DNA of 64,000 bases. Origin: Hofstenia miamia (Eukaryota > Xenacoelomorpha > Acoela > Hofsteniidae). Both the position numbers and the translations under genes were made by a program. The notes beneath the pieces are model-generated. The model was not told where the DNA came from and searched no databases. It saw only the letters and a list, made by a program, of their open reading frames with translations. Positions 13,031 through 25,204 of the stretch are shown here, one piece after another. The stretch lies in assembly GCA_900660155.1 (NCBI GenBank), contig CABFPE010000021.1:1205527-1269526 (forward strand), read 5' to 3'. How positions within the stretch are numbered: position 1 is the stretch's first letter; each line of letters starts with the position of its first letter.

Positions 13031-16000
13031 CGCCTTTTTCAATTGAATTTTATATATAATTATTCTATACACATAAAAATATGTCATTTAATGAATGGTA
13101 ACAAGATAATAGAACCGTACTTAACGATTCTACTTTTGTTGAATTAGTACGAATAACTTTCAAACCATCGATTCTACTCTAACTTGATTTTTAATCTTCA
13201 TTTGATTTGCTTACGTCTGTCGATTATTGAGATTAAAAAGTTCAACTGAAAGACTACTCAAAACTAATTATATTGATAAGCAGAACTAAGCGTATTTACA
13301 ATGTGTGATATGTAATTGCATGGTATTTTCAAAATGTGCTATAATTAGGAAAAAAAAATTTTCGGCGGAATCGGCAGAGCCGAACGTATTTTGAAATGTG
13401 CTTCAAAGCCAAACTGTGCAAAAAAGCATCTAAATGATGTATATGCACATCTCAATTTTGCCGATTTCTGCCCATTTTCATGAATTTCCGCGAAATTTAT
13501 AGTTTCTAGGAATTCAGATTTCAAAGAAAACATGCCAAAAACAACAGAATTGGGAGCAAAATATGATGAATATATTTGCATGTGAATTGATTTTGGAGCC
13601 AATATGTCACCTAAGGGATGTTTTAGCCACTCTTTTCAATGCTCCATTATTTTTGAAGGATCACCCTTACATATTGCGCGAAACAGCAAATCAGCTGTTT
13701 TAATTAAATTCAATTCTTTTTAGAATTCATTTTGTAATACATTATTTGGTTTTATTATTCACGTTGTCTGTTATTCACATTTGAACACATACTCTGTAAC
13801 TTTACTATTCCAATTATGAATTTGCCGAAATTTTTATATTTTTGCAGAAAAACGGCCGTTTGTGCCTTAAATGGCGCCGAAGAAAAGTTTTTTTCCTTCC
13901 GAAAATTTTTCTTCTTGGTTATAATTTTACAGTGTAATGAACGTTCAGTGTATGATATTTCAGCTTGAATTTTTTAGAACTGCTGGCCAAAGATATTGAG
14001 AAACAATACTTTTTACAGATTATTTTTGCCAAGATTAATGCTACAAGTTTAGTTTTATTTGGATCAGGATTAATTTCTTATCAATTTTTATTAGTGATTT
14101 TGCTTCCATTCTAGGCTTCTGTGAAATTTTTCTCTTAGAATTATCTCCATATGTGCTGATGGTAAGTAAGTTTATCTCCAATTACTCGAGATTACCCGAT
14201 TTAATAATATTCTAAGCAATTGTTTTCACATTGACACCTCAAGTCAAATTATCTACAATTTACCAAATCGTTCAAACCTACGATCAATTATATTAGATAC
14301 ACTCTTAAATCAATGTCTTGTTTAAAAGCAAAATCCACTTAATATTATTTAAAAGGAATAGTTCTACTTTCCAACATTTATCTCAAGACTAAAAATAACT
14401 TTTGAGAATTGAGTGAATTGATTTCATGTTAAGCATCTTAATATAGTCATCATTAAAATTAAAGCTGAGACCAACATTGATTTTACTGTTAAAATTAAAT
14501 TGAATTATTGGCTAACAAAATGACGGAATTTCCTATAAATTTTTGTATTAAAAAAATTTATAATACTAAAAGTATGTTTTATAAATTTTATTGTTCCAGA
14601 GAGACTTCTTAGTAACTGTGATTTGATTTTATCCAAGCGTCGAAAAGATTTATAACTTCTAAGAAATTATGATATTAAAATCAAATTACAAACTTTTAAG
14701 AACTGCATTACCAAATAGGGATATTGTGAAAATGTTGATTGATTTGAAAATTATATATTTTGATGTATATTAATACATATTAAAAAATTCATAAAATACT
14801 CAGTGTCTACAAATACTTTTTATTGAGAAATATTTGGCACGTTTCTTAAAAGTTTTGTATGGGAATTTAAGGGGGGCAAATATATATTCCTGTGTTATGT
14901 GGATTTGTAAACATTTCTTGTGATGTTGTGTGGAGTCAAAAAATGTAATAATTAACATTCAAACTTTTCTCGAGTTTGCATAATGGTTCTTGTTAAGAAT
15001 TTCATCAAACAAGGTCTTATCGAAAATACATATAAAACCATGTACTAGATGTTAAATTTAACGTAGATGCATAAAAAACTATTCCGAAGTCAATCTGAAA
15101 ATTATTCGCTGCACTATTAAAGCATTGTTAAAAAATACTCAAAAGTAAAAAGATTTCAAAAAAATATTACAAGATATGGCCATATTCAGCAATTTCAAAA
15201 TGAATGAAACCAGTTACATGTTTTCATTAATATATACCATATGAAACCAACGCTTTTAATCATTTGTAGTTAACAATAATAATTGTGATCAGCGGCGCCA
15301 TTATAATAGTAAAATGATAATTAGGGCCTCTACATAAGGTTAGAAGTAATTAGCGGCACTATAACAATTATTGTTATTGTAATTTTACGCAATTTTTAAA
15401 AGCAATTTTCAGTCCAATTTTCATAATTAATTTATTACGTATTTTCAAGGGAACTTTTCTTCATCGGATGCTGAGGAAGTAAAACTTCAACCTAATTATG
15501 TGAGTGATGTAATATCAATGAAGTTATACAACACTGCTTAAGTTTGGTAGCAGACACAAGTTTATGATTGAGTCTGAAAATGAAGAATAAATGCGTAGAT
15601 TTATAGGATTTTTTGCTACATAGTGAAATATACATTAATTATTATTTTCAACTCAACATATTTCGCTGAAAATGTATAGCACAAATATCTTGGAACATTC
15701 CTGAAATTTACATTGCAGCCTGGAAAGGGCTCTCTAAGCCCTATTGCTGGGTTTGATCTAAGTGACAAATAATTATTTTAATGGTATTGAAATAAGCCAA
15801 GAAAATATTGTTTATTGTGAGATGTTACCATAATTACTTTCTTTTATTCCATAGTTTCTTTATATTACCTGTATCTCTTATTACCTCGTGAAACAAAATG
15901 TATCATACTTGATACAAATTTTAATTACAATTTAACAAAAAAAATGAATACTGGAAAACAATTGTACATATGCACCTTTGGTGACAATAGTACAATGGGG

Positions 16001-18235
16001 CTTAGTAAACAAATACGTTCCAAATTGTTTGTTTCACATTTTGCTATCAAATGTTTCTTAAAAGTTGAACTATTAGTTAACATTTAATTGAGGAATTCAA
16101 TTTTGTTCAATATGGCTTTGTCAAAATCATTTTGATAAACGTTGGGTAGAGTATTCCTTCCAGCCTTGCAAACATAAAAAATCATGATGTTTCAGAAAAA
16201 CTAACGACTAATGTATATGTAATAATTGATAAAATTATAGAATATATTAAAGGAATTGTGAATTTATGAGCATAATCTTTGTTATTTAATGATAAGAATT
16301 TCAATCTCACCTCCCATTTTCATTCTTAACAATATTTTTATTTCCAGAAATATTTACATGGCATCAATTACCTTAACAGAATTAAGTATAATTGAAATAA
16401 TTGAATAGCTTGGGATTTGGGAAAACTGTTTCAATTATGTGTATCTTTGCTGACAATTTATTTAATGTAGATCTTATCTCCAAGATTAGTGTAAAAAATA
16501 TCAAAATTGATGTAGCTCACAATTAAATTGTTTAGAAAGTACAAATTAATAGCTAAATCAGCATAGAACACTAAAGACAATTGGAAGTAATGTTACCGTC
16601 ACAAAGTATTCAGTGAACATAGAAATGCTATTAAGGAAAAACAACGGATTTGCCTTTCTTCCTTCCAACAATATGTATTGAAATATTACTGTTATTATAT
16701 CTAATGCTATGTAAAAAATTGTAATTTGTTGATTCTAAAATTAAATATAAATACATATTTAGCAATTTTTAGTGAAAAGAAATTATACGTTTGACAATTT
16801 TTTATATAGATATGTAATGAGACAATAATACGGCCGTCACTTTCGCAATTTTCATGCATTTCTATGTCATACAGTTATAGTGTATACTGCGAGAATAATA
16901 ATTCTTTGGCAAATGTATTTTAAACAAATTTCGGTTAAATTTCTTAGCTTATGAACGCTACTAATTATAATTTAATTATAGAACACACTGAAATACAACA
17001 TAAATTAATTAAGATTTTGACATTTCATTAAGACATTTGAGATAAGTTATAATTGTATAAAGCCAAACTTAATGTTAAAATTTGTGTGGAATGCATATTA
17101 TAAAGACCAAGTAAATTCCAATATGCATGTAGGTCACATTTACTTTTAGCTGTTTTCATTGATAGTCGAATTGAAAAACAAAGAATATACATATTACCTA
17201 TATCACGTGTTCAATTCCAGTGTGTCCAAATAAGTATGTGTAATAACTAACGCAAGAAAATTGAGGTGTTCAACAGGCTGTATTCTTAGAGTTGGAAACA
17301 AGCCGTGTCAAAATGTGGGCCGTGAAAATAATGAAATATCACAAAAATATTAAGTTTTAAAAATGCATTTTTAGAAATTTTGACGTTAATGTGAGCCGGG
17401 AGGGTTTTTGCAAATTTTTAAAAATTTTAAATTAGCTTTGGTTGGGCTCCGCTTTGACACAAAAACATTGCCCATTTCTAATCCTGAACGTTCTATGTAA
17501 CAAAAATTGCAAATATCAGGTTAAGCAACTCAATCAATAGTCTACTGCAGCGAAATAAACGATTTTAGCATATAGACATTAAGAGTAAAGGCAAACTTGA
17601 AGTTTTATTCGTTTGTATTTCACGCACTCAGTAGCGAAAACAACTGCTTTTGCTGCTACGTTTTTTAGTTGTTTTTCATTTTATGTTTCCTATTCAAGAG
17701 TAAAATTGTAAGGGTAAAAATTCAAATAGGTGGGGACAAGGAACGAGTAATAATTGATACAGCAATTTATTTGTTTTCCAGTTGTGTTCACAACAGGCAA
17801 CTTCCTTTCGTACAATGCCAACAAGATGCTTCTAAATTAATATATTAAAAGAATCATAGAAATACACTGTATTGCGAACTAAAAGTGTTTGCAAATGACA
17901 AAATTGGATCTAGTTTCTAGTGATGAATGATTACAGTGCCAAGACTTTCTTGGCTCATTAGTTACAGGTTTATGTTATATATAAATTTCAATAACCTAAC
18001 ATTGATTTGAATTTATTTGTATTTTTCCTATTGAAGGTAAAAATACTGAACCAAAAGTTTTTGCAAAGTTTATTTTTGCTTAACTGTAATGATAAATAGA
18101 TATAAGAAATAATGTTAATAGTAATATTTTGAAGCAATAAAACTTAACAACAGATCAAATATTTATAATTAACATAATATGAGATCGTTTCTAAGGTTCT
18201 CATTTTGTGAGTTTGTTTAGGGAATGTTCTCTAAG
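13031..18235. other. Long non-coding AT-rich stretch
   Basis: No family-assignable coding sequence. An 85-codon minus-strand frame at 13345-13602 has no recognisable motifs. A 47-base interval at 14115-14161 lies between CATTCTAG and ATG|GTAAGTAAG and is open in one frame, but it is too short to call. Around 17286-17480 two arms (TTAGAGTTGG... and the inverse of ...CCATTTCTAA) hint at another hAT-like short element. Nothing else is evident. Confidence 0.5.
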
Positions 18236-18770
18236 AACTCGAAGTAATTAGCAAAATTCATTTTGCGCCGTTCCGGTACTAGAAGTGGACAAACTAGTCT
18301 CACCAATGATTCCAGCCTAAAATATGATACCACTACCAGCGCCATTAATCAGTCATCATTTCTTCCAACCATCGGCACCATCCAGAGTAGCTCTGACATT
18401 GTCAACCAACATAACAATTTGGAAATCTGCTTTGAGATGCTTTTCAGTCCATTCCAACCTCTTAAGGCGGTCACCTTCGTTCAATGGAGGGCAAACTATT
18501 GGTGGCCTTTGCTTTCCTATGATTTTTTGGATCTGATGTCGTGTTGTTTTGGGCACATCCGGCGTCTTCGAATATCTGCTTACTGCTGTCGTGTGGATTC
18601 TGAAAGAGGGATCTTTCAATTTTTCTTGCATCTCTTTTGTTCAATGTCCGAGGACAGCCCACATTGTGTTGTTTCCGTCATGGGCAAGTTTCTTGACTGT
18701 GCGGTTCTCTAGCTGGTAATTTTCGATATTTCTGGGCAGTTACACTCTCAGAAAGCTAGCTTGTTATTTT
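18236..18770 (-). pseudogene. Tc1-like transposase pseudogene
   Basis: Reading on minus, one frame gives GCPRTLNKRDARKIERSLFQ and NPHDSSKQIFEDAG, the N-terminal helix-turn-helix region with the GRPR-like linker. A second frame gives CPPLNEGDRLKRLEWTEKHL followed by IVMLVDNVRATLDGADGW, matching the first catalytic block of Tc1 transposases where Asp-Glu-x-Arg-Ala-x-Leu-Asp-Gly is usual; here the residue after Asp is Asn. Further down, an AGIIGET block follows a stop at the usual Trp position. At least two frameshifts and stops make it dead. The last third, including the third catalytic residue, and the terminal repeats were not found. Confidence 0.8.
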
Positions 18771-19312
18771 GGCTTTTTCAGGGTTGATTAACATCTATTG
18801 AGATTTATTGAGACTTTGTTAAACAAATGTTTTTCAGATTTAAAAAGTTATTGTTATTGTATTTGAGAAGACTAGTGGTTGGCAGATGATGCCATTGACT
18901 TAAAGATCCTTATTCCAAAAGTCTTGATTTGAAATGCATTATGCTTTTATACATAACACAAACAATTTTGATTGCAAAGTTTTCATATTTTTTCAAAAAG
19001 TTTAACTAAATAGCAAAAAAATTTAAATTTGTACTTTATGCTCTTGCTGTTATTCTATTTTACTTAAGAGTGCCATTGAAATACTAAAAGTGCAGTATTA
19101 GCAGCGTTTATTGAGGTGTTCATCACTCAGCAATGTACTTAGAAGAAGGGGTCTCCTCGCCTTTGCAACTTATGCTTAATTTCATTTATAGCATCAGTAG
19201 AATCCCTGGGAGGATGGTCACCAATTGCTATCAAAGTATTCTGTAAGATGACTTTATGTCTTCTTTCCGAAGTGCCTTTTGCGATCTGAATACGTCTTCT
19301 ACATATTTTCAG
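18771..19312. other. Non-coding gap between Tc1 remnant and candidate exons
   Basis: AT-rich sequence with no recognisable gene. The sequence around 19130-19240 is slightly GC-richer but gives no open frame with a known motif. Confidence 0.5.
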
Positions 19313-19468
19313 TATTTTTACAATGGAGAAATGCTACCCTTCTATTATCAAGATATGGTGGTTAGGGTTCAAACAGTTCATGTACAATCTGTGATATCTG
19401 GTCCACAAACACTTCAAATACTATCATCCACAGCACGTCAATTCCAGTATCTATTACCCAAAAAATAA
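19313..19468 (+). CDS. Candidate 3' terminal exon, unknown gene
   Basis: A 52-codon phase-0 frame, including its stop, follows a good acceptor (TTCTACATATTTTCAG). It reads YFYNGEMLPFYYQDMVVRVQ and then TVHVQSVISGPQTLQILSST, ending in PKK-stop. The stop overlaps an AATAAA at 19464-19469. The residue mix is less AT-driven than random open frames nearby. I do not recognise a family, and no partner exon with matching phase was established, so this may be chance. Confidence 0.25.
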   Translation, partial: YFYNGEMLPFYYQDMVVRVQTVHVQSVISGPQTLQILSSTARQFQYLLPKK

Positions 19469-19658
19469 ATCATTACAATGTTAATTTTATATTATATATT
19501 CCGTTCTTTTTTAAAAATTCTGTTGTCTTTGAAAATTTTATTTTCTAATGTTGATTTTGTAAATCAAAATGATTGTAGAATTTAATAAATGTAAATATTA
19601 AGTAAAATAACTTATTGGCAAGTCTTTTACTACATCTCAGGGTACATTTTGGTTGCAG

Positions 19659-19733
19659 GGAACCAACCTCAATGAGGATGCGCTATCAGACTTGTTTTTT
19701 GTATATCAGCCAACAGGGAATAGAAAAAACTGA
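19659..19733 (+). CDS. Candidate small exon, unknown gene
   Basis: After TTTTGGTTGCAG a short phase-0 frame reads GTNLNEDALSDLFFVYQPTG and ends at TGA 19731-19733. A GT inside it (TTTTTT|GTATAT) could alternatively be a donor. It lies 190 bp downstream of the candidate terminal exon on the same strand. There is no family match and no confirmed partner exon. Confidence 0.2.
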   Translation, partial: GTNLNEDALSDLFFVYQPTGNRKN

Positions 19734-21843
19734 GATGTCTTTACGGACCGAAGTCTTGAAATGTTGCAAACATAAATGGAAACATATTACTTTCTCTTGA
19801 AGCTTTAATGAGTTAGAAGAATTGGCAGCCTGTTTTTAAAATTTTTCCTATTTGAGAAAACAAAGCAACATTATCTTACTCTTAGCCAGTCAAAACATTC
19901 TAGAATAATCGCATTTCTAAGAAAAACCTAATGCGTATCCATTTTATAATATTTTAATAAAAACACTAGAAAAAGAGTTATATTTCGCTGAATTTGAACC
20001 TCGTCATTAAATATGCACTATTTTAATAAAAGAAAATATTACACAATTAAACGTTGATTATAGGTAATTTATGCTGATATATGCAATCATCTTTGGTGCT
20101 AAGACTTGGGTTGCATTGATCTTATGTATATACTTTCGATTATTTTTAAATTTTTGGAAGGTAGATCTTAACATTTTGATGTCATAATTTAATCCAGATT
20201 TTCCTAGGTGTTCTGATATTTAGAGGAAATTTTTGTAGAATGATATTGCTCAAGTTGAGCAAAATATATCACTTTTAGTCCAATGTTTTTATTAAAATTA
20301 CCAAAGATCCTTAACAACAATAATATTTTATTATATATTTTGTTTATTTGTTTATATTAATGATTGATTTCGTTTGCATTGTTTGTAAAAAATAGTTTTA
20401 AAAAGCGTACATTTGAAATTTTTACTAATAAATGAAATGATGAATATACATACAGTTACATTTTGCTATAAAAGATTCACCATAATTGAAAACTAATTCT
20501 GTGATGTTCAGTTCGTAATTTTTAATCATTACTTTTGTGGTAGTTCTTAATGGTAAAGACACTAAATTGTATAAAATGTGATTGGAAGATAGACTTCTTT
20601 AACAATTTTCAGGCCAATTTAATGTTCGTTTCCCCCAGATTCGTGAAAATGGAATCCAATAACTTATTTAAATTATTATATTCTTTTAGGATCGAGGTTT
20701 GGCTACAAGTTATCAGAAGATTCTTGGAATATTGTGATAAAATTAATTAATCTGCAGTGCTTAATAAAACCAGACTTGCTCTTCTAAAATATAATGCACT
20801 TCTGAGAAAATGTTGCCAACATTTCAGGCAATATATTTTAATTATATAGCAAAGTTGATAAGATTGGTTCATTGCATAACAGTTGAAATGTTTGCAGGTG
20901 TGTCAAAATTATTTCTTTTTTGAACTAGGATTCCAATGAGATATGCACTAGTGCCAAAACTTAAATATATAAATGAATATTGAAAATATGATATACATTT
21001 TAAGATAAAATATTTTCAAAGCTTTCTAATCACTCAAGTTGAAAAAGTTTTTTTCAGAACTGTATACTTTGCAACAACCTCATTTGCTTCAAAACAAGAA
21101 GAAAGCACATGGTCATTTCAATGATTCATCAAACAAATAAAGGGTTTTACAAAGAAATGCGTTAGATATTACAAATGCAACATCAGAAAGTATAACTAAT
21201 AATCGTCTTTCTTTGATCGTACCTCCAATAATCTGTATTTTGAATGCACATCGAATCATAGATTTATAATTGATAATTCATAATAATTTTTTATCATGAA
21301 ATTCATTTCATTCGATTGTAATTTTCAGAAGCACCAATAGAATCAATTAGTTTCAATAATCCTAGAGATGCTTTAAAACACCAATTCTTTGCTCTACTAA
21401 TCTAAAACAACTGTAGTGGGTGATGTATTTTTGTAGCTTCGTTTGAATTTATTATCTACAAATCGTCAGGCTCTCATTATGTGAGCCTCGGCATATGTAA
21501 ACAAATATTTTGTTTTTATCACCTTTTTAGTATATTCTAATTTCTTTGATAAAAATGTAACTGCTACTTTCTTCAATTTATATTTGTCACAATTACAGGC
21601 TTATACAATTCATGGACACTTTAAATTTGACCTGAAGCAAATATTTTTCTGTTTCGAATTTGTGCGCATTTCAAAACTGGGAATATCTAATTTTGGATTT
21701 CGAATTGCCGGCAGAATTCTGCCTATTACGTTGAATGTTGGTTTCCTTATTAAAAAATGTAGAATCACTTTGTAAAACATTTTATTGAACTTATTCTGAT
21801 ATTGATACAAAACGCTGTATTTCATATTGTAAATGCAGACTTC
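19734..21843. other. Non-coding stretch
   Basis: AT-rich sequence with several TTTTCAG/TTTTAG-preceded short open frames (for example near 20690 and 21600) but nothing with a recognisable domain or consistent splice phase. The right end abuts the 3' tail of the LINE. Confidence 0.5.
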
Positions 21844-21873
21844 ATAAGATAAGATAAGATAAGATAAGATAAT
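21844..21873. repeat. (ATAAG)n tail of the LINE
   Basis: About six tandem ATAAG/AAGAT units mark the 3' terminus of the LINE (CTTAT on its coding strand). Short tandem tails of this kind are used by CR1/L2-type elements in place of poly-A. Confidence 0.85.
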
Positions 21874-22020
21874 CTATATTCATTTGAATTTTTTACAATA
21901 TTTTACTGATATTTCAAATGAATAGCGTCATTAACTACTATGTACAAAAAATGAATAATAACAAAAATGAAATAAATAAAACAACACTGACTAAAAAATA
22001 CACTGACTACGGATAGCTTA

Positions 22021-24056
22021 CTAATTTCGATTTATTGTATAATCGTTATTATAAAATTTAAATCCTATCCATGATCTACCTGATATAAACTTTTGTTTGA
22101 GAAATAATAATTTTAATTCTTTTTTGAATTTTTTAAGGTTGTCTATTATTTTCATTTCTTTTGGCAATATATTCCAGTTATAAATGGCAGTATTAATAAA
22201 GGATTGACTCATGATATTTTTATTAAATTTAACACGTGAGTAGTTTTTTGTTCGTTTATTTTGCTTCAGACAATCTGTCGAAAATGAGAATGATATCTCG
22301 TTGTAGGGTGGTATTTTCTTTATGAATTTGAAGAAATAAATAATAATATTGTAAATAATTAACTCTTGTGGAAAAAGAATAGATTTAGAAATATATTCTT
22401 TTGTTTTAGAAGAGTTTTTATTACAAACATTTAATGCCCATTTTAGTTGAACTCGAAGCTTTTTTAACATTTGGCTGTGTACATTAGTATATAAGATATT
22501 AGCATAGTTTAAATTACTCATAACAAAAGCATGAAACATTTGAATTACTGCAATTGGGGGTAACTGTTGGGAAACATGGGATATCTTTCTAATACCTATA
22601 GCCATTTTTTTAATAATAGTATTTATTTGCGACGTGAAATTAAGATTTGAATCTATTATTACTCCTAGATATTTAAACTTATTAACAGGTATAACAGATG
22701 AATTATTGAAATTAATTGAATAGTCGGAGATGTCCGTTTTTTTTCTAAAAGGTTGCATTATGCAAAATTCAGTTTTTTTCGTATTAATACGCAATCTATG
22801 CATGTTAAAATAGTTGCTCAATTTTATACAATTCGATTCAATAACTTTTACAGCTTTATCTAAGGATTTATTTCCACAGTAAATAGATGTATCATTGGCA
22901 TATTGTGTTATTTCACAGTTCGTAATTTCCCTCATGTCATTCACATAAATATTAAATAGCAGGGGACCTAGTATGGTTCCTTGAGGTACACCATTATTGA
23001 CAGACAACCAATTTGAAAAAGTATCATTTAATTTAACTCGCTGAAGTCTATTACTTAAGTAATTAGATATAAGGTGAGCACTGTTAAGAGAAAAACCAAT
23101 ATTTTTTAATTTTCTTATTAATATATCATGATTAATAGAATCGAATGCTTTTGAGAGGTCAAGACAGGCAATAGCAACAAATTTATTAGAGTCTAATAGT
23201 GCTCTCCATTTTTCTTTCGTTTGTATAAGTGCGTCTGATGTTGAATAATTTTTTCTGAAACCAAATTGTGATTTGGACCATAGTTTATGATGATTTAAAT
23301 GAAGTGTAATTTGTTCATGTAATAATCTTTCAAATATTTTACTGATTGGTGATGTAATAGATATAGGTCGATAGTTTTTGGGACATTTTGGGTCGTCTTT
23401 TTTGTAAATTGGAGTAATATGAGCCTGTTTCAAGAAATCGGGAAAAATATTCCATTTTAAGCATTCATTAAAGATATAATTTAAAGGTTCGGCAATATAT
23501 TTCGCATTGTTTTTTAGTAACCATATTGGAATTTTTGAGGGGCCGCTTGACTTGTTTGATTTTAGTTTCTTGATTGCTTTAATTACTTCAAAACTTGTTA
23601 TAAAGCGAAAACCAAATTCAGGGATGTGCCTATTAGGAATTATTTCCTGGAATTTTGTTTGAGGACCGTCGTAATTACCTAGGTTTGCAAATGTTTGATT
23701 TAAAATATTGGAAATTTCAAAATCAGAGACGTATTGATTTCCATCGGGGTCTACAATTTTTTCTATGGGAGAAGATTTTGATTTGGTACAATTCGAGATT
23801 TCGTTAATCAATCTCCATTTACTCTTTTGGTTCGGTAATTTTCTATATTCATTTTTAATATACTCATTGTAAGCTTTACGATTTTCTATATTAGAAATAT
23901 TTCTAGCTTTTTTGTATAATGCATAACTTTCAGGAGTACGGGCGTTAGAAAAAAATTTAAAAGCGTCATTTTTTTTTGTTATTAATTGTTTGCAGAAATC
24001 GGAAATCCAAGGCTTGTCATTCTTTATGTTTTTGCGAGAATGATTAGTAACAAGGA
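22021..24056 (-). pseudogene. LINE ORF2, reverse transcriptase part
   Basis: An open frame of 596 codons from the first Met (23811), extending upstream in frame to the A8 run at 24057-24064, encodes the reverse transcriptase. Visible blocks in order are IPIYKKDDPKCPKNYRPIS (finger), FGFRKNYSTSDAL, CLDLSKAFDSINHD (motif A, catalytic Asp present), NGVPQGTILGPLLFNIYVND (motif B), QYANDTSIY (motif C) and FKYLGVIID. The C-terminal tail includes YNWNILPKEMK. Motif C is normally Y-A-D-D; here the first Asp is Asn because GAT became AAT at 22894-22896, so the copy should be inactive even though the frame is long. Connection to the endonuclease part requires a one-base shift. Confidence 0.9.
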
Positions 24057-25199
24057 TTTTTTTTCAGGACAATATTCATCTAAATAGGATTCAAGAATAT
24101 CAAGGAAGCTTTTGATCATGTTACTAGGATCAACCGCAACGTATACAGAAGACCAAGTTTCACGTGAAAGAGCATTTTTCAGGTTATCTATATTATCGGA
24201 CGATTTTTCGCGAATAGTGATCCATTTTTTGGATATTTCAGAGCGTATTTTAGCTTTAGGGAAACTGGCTGATATTATACAGTGATCAGAGAATGGACAT
24301 TCAGAGGAGTAGTATAAGAAATCAAGATTATTTTCGGGCAGTGCAATATAGTCAATCAAAGTTGCACTATTGGCTGCGATTCTTGTAGGAATGAAGGCAT
24401 TTGCCGTTTTTAAATTAAAAGTATTAAAAAAGAGATTAATCGTTTTATTATCACGTTTATTTAAGTAATTTAGGTTCCAATCACCCATTAATATTAAATC
24501 TTTATTTTCTGAGTAGGCCAGTGAAATTTCATTCTCAAGTTGTTCAAAAAATTCATTAGTATTACATTTATTTGGACAGTATGAAACATTAATTAATTGC
24601 TTTTTAAAAGGTGAATTTTTGATAGGGTTATCAATTTCAACCCAAAGGCTTTCGAATTTTTCTGAGCTTACTATATCATTCCGTTGCTTTGGATGAAATG
24701 ATTTCGGAACTAGAAGGAGTACCCCGCCCCCCTTGCTTTTACCGAGTATATTACAATGAGTTCTATCTTTTCTGAATAATTTATATAGATTATTGTTATC
24801 TGACCAGACAATGTCAAGGTCATTGCAGTTAAACCATGTCTCAGTAATGGCTAGCACTATATTTTCATAAAAATTGCTAATAAGTTACTTGTAATCGCAA
24901 TTTTTATTAGATAAATTCTGGGCATTTAAATGAACGTAATTAATCATATCTTTCTTAGATGAAACATTTTTTAGATATGTTTCATAATTGAGCAAAGGAC
25001 CAGGATTTGCTTCGATTCCATGTATAAGTAATAATATAAATTTTAAAACCAAAATTGCCAAAAGCTCTTTGAAGGGATTTTTTCTAGGTATATCTGCTAT
25101 TGGAAAAATACTGATAAAAGTTGCAAACTTAGATTTTAAGAAAAATTTGTGTTGGTGAACTACCCGTAGTCTTAGCATTACAAAGATAAATAAATCCAT
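24024..25199 (-). pseudogene. LINE ORF2, N-terminal leader and APE-type endonuclease
   Basis: From Met at 25199 a hydrophobic leader of about 60 residues ends in LLLIHGIEANPGP, then YVHLNAQNLSNK begins an exonuclease-endonuclease-phosphatase fold. Further blocks are LAITETWF, GGGVLLLVPK, LMGDWNLNYL (GD-x-N), ATLIDYIALP (S/T-x-x-D-Y) and CPFSDHCII (SDH), so all main active-site motifs are present. A single in-frame TAA at 24885-24887 separates the leader from LAITETWF. At the A8 run (24057-24064, after CPEKK) the frame slips and ends at 24024, while the reverse transcriptase continues in another frame. The element's role would be target-site nicking for target-primed reverse transcription. Confidence 0.88.
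24996..25022 (-). other. 2A-like ribosome-skipping motif in LINE ORF2
   Basis: Residues 60-68 of ORF2 read HGIEANPGP, preceded by a hydrophobic LLLI stretch. The consensus of 2A and 2A-like peptides is D-(V/I)-E-x-N-P-G-P. Here the Asp position is Gly, but I-E-x-N-P-G-P is intact. 2A-like sequences near the ORF2 N-terminus are known in some non-LTR retrotransposons, where they can release the leader from the endonuclease/RT part. Activity here is inference. Confidence 0.7.
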
Positions 25200-25204
25200 A
25201 CCGT

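Noticed and set aside
14115..14161. 47-base interval with good acceptor and GTAAGT donor as an exon
   Set aside because: Only 15 codons, no recognisable residues and no partner exon with matching phase.
18263..18712. 149-codon plus-strand frame
   Set aside because: It is the antisense of the Tc1-like transposase remnant.
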